DNA from: Acidobacteriota bacterium
GTDB lineage: Bacteria > Acidobacteriota > Vicinamibacteria > Vicinamibacterales > UBA2999
DNA length: 7,280 nt
Reading direction: 5' to 3'
NCBI GenBank assembly: GCA_013813075.1
Contig: JACCSI010000059.1
Location: forward strand, 1 to 7,280
The notes below the pieces were generated by a model. It was not told the origin of the DNA. It worked only from the letters and a program-made list of their open reading frames with translations, and searched no databases. A program made the position numbers and the translations under genes. Below, one piece after another: positions 1-6,678 of the stretch. The number at the start of each line of letters is the position of its first letter. Positions within the stretch are counted from its first letter, which is position 1.

Positions 1-30
1 CGTCGAGTCCTTGCGATAGACTCCAGCGCC

Positions 31-987
31 ATGAAGATCTTGAGAGGACCTGTGATCCGCGTCCTCGGCGCCGCGTTGCTGTTCATTTTGGTTGTGGCCC
101 TGTCCCAACCCGTTTCCGCTCGGCCCCAATACCTGGCCGCTTTCCAGGCCGACCCGTTTCGGCGAGCCGAGGTGGACGGGTGCGGCACCTGCCACGTGAA
201 CAGTGCGGGCGGCGGGGCGCGCAATGACTTCGGCAGCGCATTCGACGCGGCATCGCGTGAGATCACGCCGATGTTGCGGTCTAATTTTCCGCAACAGTTC
301 AAGTTCGACACGGCGAAATTGCCGGACGGCTCGACTTTTGCGTTCTCCGATCCGGCGAGCAAGTTTGTCGTCCTCGAACGCCAGAACCAGAAAATCGTCG
401 TGGATGTGGCGGCGCTGAGCGTGCCGAAGACGGACCCCGTTCCTGTTGCCGAAAATCGCATGAGTTTTTTCGTGACCAGCGCTGGCGTGGCCCCAGGCGC
501 TATTGGCGGGCTGTCCGGTGCGGACCGTCACTGTCAGGATCTGGCGAAGGCCGCGGCTGCGGGCGATCGCAGCTGGCGCGCCTACCTGAGCACGAGTTTC
601 GACGGCAAACCGGCCGTCAACGCCGGTGACCGGATCGGCAGTGGTCCTTGGTACAACGCCCAGGGGCTTTTGGTCGCTCGGGGTCCGGCGGATTTGCACA
701 CCAAAGACCGCTTTCGGCCTGAGGTGCTCACCACTGAAAAGGGCGACCGCCTCAGCCCAGCCGAGGTGGCCCCCGACCTGGCGCTGGGGATTCTCACCGG
801 TTCGCTGTCCAATGGCACGGCAGCGGTGGGCAAAAGCTGCAACAACTGGACGAGCCTCGCCGAAGGTGACGCTGTAGTTGGCGATGTGGCAACCTCCTGG
901 AACGCGGCGCGCACCATCGGCTGCGGCCAGACATCTCCAGGCGCGGCGGCGCCGAAACCGCGCCTCTACTGTTTCGCGCTCCGCTGA
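31..987 (+). CDS. Exported mono-haem c protein with C-terminal lectin-like (DUF1554-like) domain
   Basis: The 318-residue product starts with a Sec signal peptide: a basic start (K2, R5, R10), a hydrophobic core at about 11-26, and probable cleavage after VSA at residue 30. A single haem c site, CGTCH, lies at residues 51-55 and is followed by a Gly-rich stretch (59-62); M81 is a possible distal ligand, which is inference. Residues about 144-318 form a second domain opening FFVTSAG and containing WRAYLSTS, DRIGSGPWYN, CNNWTS and a terminal LYCF, with cysteines at 168, 270, 298 and 314 that could form two disulfides. This pattern resembles DUF1554/endostatin-like lectin-fold secreted proteins, recalled from memory. 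The likely role is a periplasmic or surface redox protein with a binding module; the ligand is unknown. No clear Shine-Dalgarno precedes the ATG at 31. An in-frame GTG at 52 has AGAGGA upstream but only 3 bases away, so I keep 31. It is 246 bases from the next gene and probably not in the same operon. Confidence 0.85.
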   Translation: MKILRGPVIRVLGAALLFILVVALSQPVSARPQYLAAFQADPFRRAEVDGCGTCHVNSAGGGARNDFGSAFDAASREITPMLRSNFPQQFKFDTAKLPDGSTFAFSDPASKFVVLERQNQKIVVDVAALSVPKTDPVPVAENRMSFFVTSAGVAPGAIGGLSGADRHCQDLAKAAAAGDRSWRAYLSTSFDGKPAVNAGDRIGSGPWYNAQGLLVARGPADLHTKDRFRPEVLTTEKGDRLSPAEVAPDLALGILTGSLSNGTAAVGKSCNNWTSLAEGDAVVGDVATSWNAARTIGCGQTSPGAAAPKPRLYCFALR

Positions 988-1059
988 TTGACTGACCGCG
1001 TCCGCCTGCCCGTTGAAGCTGACAAGTTTGTGCGGTGCGGCTGGGATTTGCCGTCGTAG

Positions 1060-1075
1060 CGCCCGTTTTTGGGCG
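1060..1075 (+). other. Short GC hairpin in the intergenic gap
   Basis: CGCCC (1060-1064) can pair with GGGCG (1071-1075) around a six-base loop GTTTTT. The stem is only five pairs and no T-run follows it, so it does not fit an intrinsic terminator on the + strand. It sits 73 bases after the first gene's stop and 158 bases before the next start, touching a possible -10 box. It may be an operator-like dyad or chance. Confidence 0.25.
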
Positions 1076-1080
1076 ATAAT
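1075..1080 (+). promoter_or_regulatory. Possible -10 box (GATAAT) upstream of the DUF1592 cluster
   Basis: GATAAT is one mismatch from the TATAAT consensus and lies in the 246-base gap (988-1233) just where a promoter for the downstream cluster is expected. The best nearby -35-like match, TTGCCG at 1048-1053, is 21 bases upstream, which is too far for an ideal sigma-70 promoter; the bases at 17-base spacing (CGTCGT) do not match. If it is used, the leader would be about 145 bases. The rest of the gap shows no other structure that I can support. Confidence 0.2.
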
Positions 1081-1219
1081 AGAGGGCCTTGTCCGGAGTC
1101 CCGCTTGGAGCCATAGCCAGTCAGCGGCGCGACTGATAGGTTCCGGGGTCGTAGGTGGCACGCCGGCCTGTCCGTGCTCAGAGTCGTAGGTATCTCGCTC
1201 CACGCGGTTGCCGTCGGTC

Positions 1220-1226
1220 GGGGAGG
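1220..1226 (+). promoter_or_regulatory. Ribosome binding site that fixes the DUF1592 gene start
   Basis: GGGGAGG ends seven bases before the ATG at 1234, an ideal Shine-Dalgarno arrangement. The longer reading from GTG at 1174 has no comparable site and would put 20 residues without family character ahead of an otherwise normal signal peptide. This decides the start in favour of 1234. Confidence 0.75.
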
Positions 1227-1233
1227 TTTCGGC

Positions 1234-3660
1234 ATGAGAGTGTCATTCGTCAGTTGCGGCCTGGCATGGGTCGCCGTGCTGCTGCTCTCGCAGAGCGGCG
1301 GCAGCACGGCCCGGGGCCAGGAACCCGCACCCTCCGTGTCGGTCGAGCCGCAGCAGGCGTTCGTCCAGCAATACTGCGCGGGGTGTCATAGCGACCGGGT
1401 CAAAAGCGGCGGCTTTTCCTGGTCGGAAATCGACCTCGCCCATCCGGATCGCAACGCGGAGCAAAGCGAAGAAGTCATTCGGAAGCTGAGAGCCGGCCTG
1501 ATGCCTCCGGCAGGCTCGCGTCGCCCAGAGCCGGCGGTGATGCAGGCGTTCAGGACGTCGCTCGAGACCAAGCTTGACGCGGCGGCAACGGCGCGGCCCT
1601 ACTTCAAGGCACCCGAACTGCATCGCATCAATCGCCGCGAGTACCGCAGCGCGATTCGCGATCTTCTCGGCATCGACGTTGACGTCTCGGCACTGTTGCC
1701 GCCCGACGCCCGCACCGGCTCGTTCGACAACATGGCAGATGCGCTTACGGTCAACCCTGCGTTGATGCAGGCCTACATTCGGGCCGCCGACAAGGTCGCG
1801 CGTCAGGCGCTGGGCGACCCGCAGGCGCCGCCGGTGATGGTGAAGTACGACGTGCCGAAAGTCGTCAACCAGATGCGCCATCTCGAGGGCGCCCCGTTTG
1901 GCACGCGCGGCGGGGTTGCCGTCATCCATCAGTTTCCGGCCGATGGTCAATACACGTTCAAGTCCGACCTCTATTACTACTATCTCGGCGAGTTGATCGG
2001 CGGCAACCTGCCCGACTCGTTGCAGGGGCAGGAACTCGAGATTTCCGTAGACGGTGAGCGCGTTGCTGCGTTCACGGTCGATCCATTGCTTGAAGGCAAT
2101 ACCGGCACGCTCGTGACGCCGCCCATCGCCATCAAGGCCGGGCCGCGCCGGCTAGCGGCGTCGTTTGTCGCCAAGGCTGACGGCGCGGTCGAAGACTCGG
2201 TGCGATTGGTAGAGCAGACGTTGATGGATGTCAGCGTCGGTCTGCACCCGGGGATGACGACCCTGCCCCATCTGCAGACATTTACGGTGGTCGGCCCGGT
2301 CAACATCACCGGGGTGTCCGAGACACCGAGCCGCAAACAGCTCTTGACCTGTAGGCCAAGCGACGAATCGCAGGAACCTGCCTGCGCCAGGCGCATCATC
2401 AACACACTGGTGCGGCGCGCCTTTCGCCGCCCGCCAGTGGCAGAAGATGTCGATACGCTGATGCAGTTGTATGAGGTCGGCCGCCAGGAAGGATCGTTCG
2501 AAGCCGGTATCCGCACGGTGGTCCAGGCGACAATCTCGAGACCAGAGTTCGTCTTCAGGTTCGAGCGCGTGCCGGACGGCCTGCAACCCGGTCAAAGCTA
2601 TCGCATCAGCGATTTTGAGTTGGCGTCGCGCCTCTCATACTTCCTCTGGGGCACGGGTCCGGATGAACAGCTGATTGACGTGGCCAGCGAGGGGCAGCTT
2701 CGCCATCCGGCAATCCTGGAAAAGCAGGTCAGGCGGATGCTCGCCGATCGCCGTGGCGAAAGTCTCTCGACCAACTTCGCGGCGCAGTGGCTGCGGCTGA
2801 CCGGGTTGGCCGAGGTCCACCCTGAACCGACGATTTTCCCCGACTTCACACGTAACCTCGCGCAATCGATGCGTCGGGAAGTGGAATTGCTGTTCGAGAG
2901 CGTGGTCCGCGAGGATCGCGCCGTGACCGACTTGCTCAGCGCCGACTACACCTTCGTCGACGAGACATTGGCGAAGCACTACGGCATCCCCAACATCGCC
3001 GGGCCGCGATTCCGCCGCGTCGCAATAACCGACCCGAATCGTTTCGGGCTGCTGGGCCGGGGTGCGATTCTGACCATGACCTCATTGGCCAATCGCACCT
3101 CGCCGGTGGCGAGAGGCAAGTACGTGCTCGAGGTGTTGTTTGCGGCGCCGCCGCCATTGCCGCCGCCCGGTGTGCCACCCCTGCCGGAGAGTGTCAATAA
3201 TGCCGCGGTCCTGCCGGTCCGAGAACGCCTCGAGCAGCATCGCAAGAACCCGCAGTGCGCTGGCTGCCATCGCATCATGGATCCCATCGGCTTGACGCTC
3301 GAGAACTTCGATGCCACCGGTCGATGGCGTACCAATGACGGGTTGACCCGTGTCGATGCGATGGCGGAACTCTACGACGGCCGAAAACTGGATGGGCCGG
3401 TCAGCCTCCGCCAGGCGCTCGTCAGCCACAGCGATGCATTCCTCGGCGGGTTTTCGGAGAATCTCCTGAGCTATGCTCTGGGCCGTGTGCTGCAGGCCGA
3501 GGACATGCCGGCGGCACGTGCTATCGCGCGCCAGGCAGCTCGCGAGAACAGCCGGCTTTCGGCCTTCGTGACCGCCGTCGTCAACAGCGCCGCATTTCAA
3601 ATGAGGACGCTCGCAGTCGAAACCGAGACCGCGAGCAAAGAGGGCAAGGGAGAATTTTAA
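1234..3660 (+). CDS. DUF1592-family Planctomycete-type cytochrome c protein (DUF1587/1595/1592/1588/1585)
   Basis: The product has 808 residues from the preferred ATG. A Sec signal peptide covers about 1-28 (hydrophobic 8-19, cleavage near ARG-QE). Domains in order, by eye: a Planctomycete-type cytochrome c with CAGCH at 48-52 and a candidate distal ligand in MPP at 90-92; DUF1587 at about 129-192 (LHRINRREY); a beta-rich middle at about 220-355, resembling the xylan-binding-type beta-sandwich seen in this family; DUF1595 at about 383-444 (RRAFRRP, SRPEFVFRFE); DUF1592 at about 456-584 (LASRLSYFLWGT); DUF1588 at about 600-700, with family-typical Pro-rich PPLPPPG and a second haem-type motif CAGCH at 675-679 before MDPIG; and DUF1585 at about 715-790. 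It is full length, with no frameshift. The role is a periplasmic or surface redox protein of unknown substrate; haem attachment needs cytochrome c maturation outside the cytoplasm. Its TAA shares one base with the ATG of the DUF1552 gene, a tight family-typical pairing. Confidence 0.93.
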   Translation: MRVSFVSCGLAWVAVLLLSQSGGSTARGQEPAPSVSVEPQQAFVQQYCAGCHSDRVKSGGFSWSEIDLAHPDRNAEQSEEVIRKLRAGLMPPAGSRRPEPAVMQAFRTSLETKLDAAATARPYFKAPELHRINRREYRSAIRDLLGIDVDVSALLPPDARTGSFDNMADALTVNPALMQAYIRAADKVARQALGDPQAPPVMVKYDVPKVVNQMRHLEGAPFGTRGGVAVIHQFPADGQYTFKSDLYYYYLGELIGGNLPDSLQGQELEISVDGERVAAFTVDPLLEGNTGTLVTPPIAIKAGPRRLAASFVAKADGAVEDSVRLVEQTLMDVSVGLHPGMTTLPHLQTFTVVGPVNITGVSETPSRKQLLTCRPSDESQEPACARRIINTLVRRAFRRPPVAEDVDTLMQLYEVGRQEGSFEAGIRTVVQATISRPEFVFRFERVPDGLQPGQSYRISDFELASRLSYFLWGTGPDEQLIDVASEGQLRHPAILEKQVRRMLADRRGESLSTNFAAQWLRLTGLAEVHPEPTIFPDFTRNLAQSMRREVELLFESVVREDRAVTDLLSADYTFVDETLAKHYGIPNIAGPRFRRVAITDPNRFGLLGRGAILTMTSLANRTSPVARGKYVLEVLFAAPPPLPPPGVPPLPESVNNAAVLPVRERLEQHRKNPQCAGCHRIMDPIGLTLENFDATGRWRTNDGLTRVDAMAELYDGRKLDGPVSLRQALVSHSDAFLGGFSENLLSYALGRVLQAEDMPAARAIARQAARENSRLSAFVTAVVNSAAFQMRTLAVETETASKEGKGEF
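3646..3652 (+). promoter_or_regulatory. Ribosome binding site of the DUF1552 gene, inside the preceding coding end
   Basis: AAGGGAG lies seven bases before the ATG at 3660, within the last codons of the DUF1592 gene. With the TAATG stop/start overlap it points to translational coupling. An internal ATG at 3681 has only a poorly spaced AAGG and is less likely to be the start. Confidence 0.7.
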
Positions 3661-5036
3661 TGTTCATTACGAAGAAGGCGATGTCCCGGCGCACCGTCCT
3701 GCGCGGCATGGGCGCAGCGGTGGCCCTGCCGTTCCTCGACGCGATGCTGCCAGCCCAGACCCCAGTCAAGGATATGGCCGGGATCCTGCCCAAAAGCCGC
3801 TTTACAGGTATCGAGATCGTGCACGGCGGTGCCGGCAGCACCGAATATGGCACCCTCAATAATCTGTGGACGCCGACCACGCCGGGCCGCGACTTCGAGT
3901 TCACGAAAATTCTCAAGCCGCTCGAACCGTATCGTGAGTACACGACGCTGATTACCGGCACCGAGTGCAGCAGCGCCAATCCGCGGTCGGCTGAAGAAGT
4001 CGGTGCTGATCACTTTCGATCGAGTGCCGTCTTCCTCACCGGTGCCTATCCCAAGCAGACTGAAGGCTCCGATATTCGCAACGGGGTGTCGGTCGACCAG
4101 CTCTATGCCGCGCGGTTTGGGCAGGACACGCCGCTGCCTTCGATGCAGCTGTGTATCGAGAATCTCGATTCGTCAGGTACCTGTGGCTACAACTACAGCT
4201 GTGCCTACATGGACACGATCAGCTGGGCGTCGCCAACGACGCCATTGCCAATGACCCGCGACCCGCGCCTGGCGTTCGAGGAGCTTTTTGGCAGCGGCGG
4301 ATCGGCCCAGGATAGGGCGAACCGAAATCGGGTCAATCGCAGCATCCTCGACAGCATCACGCGGGACATGACTCGGCTACGTCGCAACCTGGATGCCAAG
4401 GATTCCGGGCGGCTGAACGACTACCTCGACAACATCCGCGAGATCGAACGGCGCATTCAGAAGATCGAGGCATACAACGTGGCGCATGGCCCCGAACGGG
4501 AGTTGCCCGCCGCGCCCATTGGCGTGCCCGATTCGTGGGAAGAGCACGTCAAGCTGATGTTCGACCTGCAGGTGCTGGCTTTTGCGGCGGACGTGACGCG
4601 TGTCTCCACCTTCAAGTTGAGCCGCGATACCAGCAACCGGGTCTTCGCAGAAAGCGGATGCCTGACCCCGTGGCACTCGGCATCACACCACGGCGAGCGG
4701 GCCGAAACGATCGAAGATCAGGGCAAGATCAATAAGTACCACCTCTCGATGCTGGCCTACTTTGTCGACAAGCTGAAGAACACGCCCGACGGAGATGGCA
4801 ATCTGCTCGATCACTCTCTCGTCCTCTACGGCAGCCCGATGGGCGATGGCAACGTGCACGGCCACAGACGGGTGCCCATGGTCCTGATGGGACACGCCAA
4901 TGGCGCCCTCAAGGGCAACCTGCACGTCGCCACGCATGACGATCCGCCGCAGGCGAACATTTTGCTGACCGTGATGCAGAAGCTGGGCGTTGAGGTCGAC
5001 AGCGTCGGCAACAGCACCGGCACATTTGCAATCTAG
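3660..5036 (+). CDS. DUF1552 domain protein with twin-arginine signal
   Basis: The 458-residue product begins with a Tat-type signal: S9-R10-R11-T12-V13-L14, then a moderately hydrophobic stretch GAAVALPFLDAML (18-30), with probable cleavage near PAQ (31-33). The rest matches the DUF1552 family as I know it: an N-terminal GIEIVHGGAGS stretch, a central TECSSANPRS region leading to DHFRSSAVFLTG (118-128), NGVSVDQL (141-148), a charged helical segment at about 225-272 that could be a coiled coil, then WHSASHHG (338-345) and a C-terminal DHSLVLYGSPMGDGNVHGH (384-402). The His- and Asp-rich motifs would suit a metal site, and related DUF1501 proteins have been linked to an alkaline-phosphatase-like fold; both points are inference here. 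Tat export implies folding, perhaps with a cofactor, before secretion. Cysteines are at 103, 165, 175, 181 and 334. It overlaps the DUF1592 gene by one base and precedes the ankyrin gene by 18. The biochemical function is unknown. Confidence 0.92.
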   Translation: MFITKKAMSRRTVLRGMGAAVALPFLDAMLPAQTPVKDMAGILPKSRFTGIEIVHGGAGSTEYGTLNNLWTPTTPGRDFEFTKILKPLEPYREYTTLITGTECSSANPRSAEEVGADHFRSSAVFLTGAYPKQTEGSDIRNGVSVDQLYAARFGQDTPLPSMQLCIENLDSSGTCGYNYSCAYMDTISWASPTTPLPMTRDPRLAFEELFGSGGSAQDRANRNRVNRSILDSITRDMTRLRRNLDAKDSGRLNDYLDNIREIERRIQKIEAYNVAHGPERELPAAPIGVPDSWEEHVKLMFDLQVLAFAADVTRVSTFKLSRDTSNRVFAESGCLTPWHSASHHGERAETIEDQGKINKYHLSMLAYFVDKLKNTPDGDGNLLDHSLVLYGSPMGDGNVHGHRRVPMVLMGHANGALKGNLHVATHDDPPQANILLTVMQKLGVEVDSVGNSTGTFAI

Positions 5037-5040
5037 CCTC

Positions 5041-5045
5041 GGGAG
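5041..5045 (+). promoter_or_regulatory. Ribosome binding site of the ankyrin gene
   Basis: GGGAG lies nine bases before ATG 5055 and six before an adjacent in-frame TTG at 5052. Both spacings work; ATG is preferred as the stronger codon. The choice changes the product by only one residue. Confidence 0.6.
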
Positions 5046-5054
5046 ACACGATTG

Positions 5055-6665
5055 ATGGTAGCCCAGCGCCTGCTCATCGGATGCTGCATCGCGATGCTGT
5101 CTGGCAGCTCACCCGTGCTTGGTGCGGAGAGTGTGCTGGCCGACGCCGCCATGACTGGTGACATGGCGGCCGTGCGGGCCTTGCTGAGCCGCAAGGCCGA
5201 CGTCAACGCCGCGCAGGGAGACGGCAGCACCGCGCTGCACTGGGCCGCCTACAAAGGCGACGCGGCCATGGTGCAGTTGCTGATCGCCAGCGGCGCGGCG
5301 GTAAATCTCAAGACGCGGCTCGGTGGCATCACGCCGCTGATGATGGCAGCGAAGAACGGCGACGCCGCCATTCTCAAGTTGCTGCTCGATGCCAAGGGCG
5401 CCGTCGGCGCCCCCAACAGCAACGGCACCACACCGCTGATGCTGGCGGCGGCATCGGGTAAGGCCGATGCGGTCAGCCTCCTGCTGGACCGCGGCGCGGA
5501 CGTCAACGCCAAGGACTCGACGCACGGGCAGACAGCGCTGATGTTTGCCGCGGCTCAGGGTCGTCTTGATGCGATCACGGTGCTGGTCAAACGAAACGCC
5601 GACCCCAACGCCATTACCAAGGTCAGTCTGATCGTCAGTCTGAGCGAGCGCTACAAGCAACAGACACAAGGCAAGGGGAGCCGCGAGATTACCGGCGAGG
5701 GTGGTCGCAGCGACATCACCTCGATGGGCGGCATGACGGCCCTGATGTTTGCCGCGCGCGAAGGGCACCGCGATGCAGTGCGCGCGCTCGTCGGCGCCGG
5801 GGCCGACGTCAACAAGGTGAACGCCTCAGACGACACCAGCGTGCTGACGCTGGCGATCGTCAACGGCCGCTTCGATATTGCCAAGTTCCTGCTTGACAGC
5901 GGCGCCAATCCCAATCTCGTGAGCAAGACCGGCCTCGGTCCGCTGTACGCCACCGTTGACGCCCAGTGGCCGGAGCGCACATGGTATCCACCGGCCAGCG
6001 TCACCGAGGAGACGGTCTCCTCGCTCGAGTTGCTGAAGGCGCTGCTCGACAAGGGGGCTGACCCGAACGTTCGATTGGGAAAAAAGCCGTGGTACCGGAC
6101 GTTTCACGGCGATTGGGCTGATCCGACCGGCGCGACCGCATTCTGGCTGGCGGCCAAAGCCGATGACGTGGCGGCGATGAAAATTCTTATCGCCGGTGGT
6201 GCCAACCCCAGCATCCCATCGACCAAGGGCGTCTCGCCGTTGCAGGTGGCATCGGGCTACGGTTTCGAGCCACAGGTGAGCAACTTTGCACCCAGGGCCC
6301 GCCTCGCCGCCGTGAAATATCTGGTCGAAGAATGTGGTGCGGACGTCAACGCGAAAGACAGTCAGGGCTACACCCCGCTCCACGGCGCCGCGCTGACCGC
6401 AGAGCACGACCTCATCTTGTATTTGATAGCGATGGGTGCCGATGTGAGTGCGCGGGCAAAGAGCCCGGTGGGCGCAGAACGAGAAGGCGACAAGCCAGCG
6501 ACTGGTGGCGACACCGTGGCAGATATGGCGAATGGTCCGCGAGCGCACAACATGCAGTTTCCGGAGACGGTCGAACTGCTCGAGCGGCTGGGCTCCGAGA
6601 ATTCGAATAACTGCCGTTACGCCACCTGCATCATCAAGACGCTTCCATCAGCCAAGAAGCAGTAG
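5055..6665 (+). CDS. Exported ankyrin-repeat protein
   Basis: The product has 536 residues. Residues 1-24 look like a Sec signal peptide (R5, hydrophobic 6-18, cleavage after VLGA). About eleven ankyrin units follow, recognised by G-x-TPLhxAAxxG and hxxLLxxGADxN: at about 24-56, 57-90, 91-123, 124-157, 158-189, 226-259, 260-293, 294-340 (expanded), 359-391, 392-436 (expanded) and 437-468, with a degenerate unit at 484-517. The array is broken by a polar, Gly-rich insertion at about 190-225 and by an aromatic-rich insertion at about 303-358 (W305, W310, W346, W354). The C-terminus carries C520 and C525 (CX4C) and a basic tail. Ankyrin repeats bind proteins; this one is expected to work outside the cytoplasm, perhaps as a scaffold or partner for the two upstream proteins, which is inferred from operon position. 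Ankyrin proteins with this insertion pattern and Cys-bearing tail are, from memory, common beside DUF1592/DUF1552 genes in acidobacteria. Confidence 0.92.
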   Translation: MVAQRLLIGCCIAMLSGSSPVLGAESVLADAAMTGDMAAVRALLSRKADVNAAQGDGSTALHWAAYKGDAAMVQLLIASGAAVNLKTRLGGITPLMMAAKNGDAAILKLLLDAKGAVGAPNSNGTTPLMLAAASGKADAVSLLLDRGADVNAKDSTHGQTALMFAAAQGRLDAITVLVKRNADPNAITKVSLIVSLSERYKQQTQGKGSREITGEGGRSDITSMGGMTALMFAAREGHRDAVRALVGAGADVNKVNASDDTSVLTLAIVNGRFDIAKFLLDSGANPNLVSKTGLGPLYATVDAQWPERTWYPPASVTEETVSSLELLKALLDKGADPNVRLGKKPWYRTFHGDWADPTGATAFWLAAKADDVAAMKILIAGGANPSIPSTKGVSPLQVASGYGFEPQVSNFAPRARLAAVKYLVEECGADVNAKDSQGYTPLHGAALTAEHDLILYLIAMGADVSARAKSPVGAEREGDKPATGGDTVADMANGPRAHNMQFPETVELLERLGSENSNNCRYATCIIKTLPSAKKQ

Positions 6666-6678
6666 CCGGCGTCCGTTG

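Noticed and set aside
1174..1233. Longer N-terminus for the DUF1592 protein from GTG 1174
   Set aside because: There is no ribosome site before the GTG, whereas GGGGAGG is ideally placed for ATG 1234, from which a standard signal peptide begins at once.
1243..1950. A 235-codon open frame on the - strand
   Set aside because: It is antisense to the DUF1592 gene. Its translation is rich in Arg, His and Ala with no recognisable motif, as expected from the reverse of a GC-rich gene.
3145..3186. Proline-rich run in the DUF1592 protein as an unusual insertion
   Set aside because: A Pro-rich PPLPPPG-type segment at this place is a normal feature of DUF1588 as I know the family.
5073..5084. Possible lipobox (LIGC, residues 7-10) in the ankyrin signal peptide
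   Set aside because: The hydrophobic stretch before C10 would be only four residues, and the hydrophobic core continues past it. Cleavage after VLGA by ordinary signal peptidase fits better.
5196..6350. Recurring 12-base DNA word GC(C/G)GACGTCAAC at 5196, 5496, 5802 and 6339
   Set aside because: Each copy encodes the A-D-V-N of an ankyrin unit in frame. It is coding repetition with uniform codon use, not a separate DNA element.
5826..6548. A 240-codon open frame on the - strand, and a similar one at 5109-5768
   Set aside because: Both mirror the ankyrin gene; their apparent repeats are just the reverse complement of the ankyrin coding repeats.
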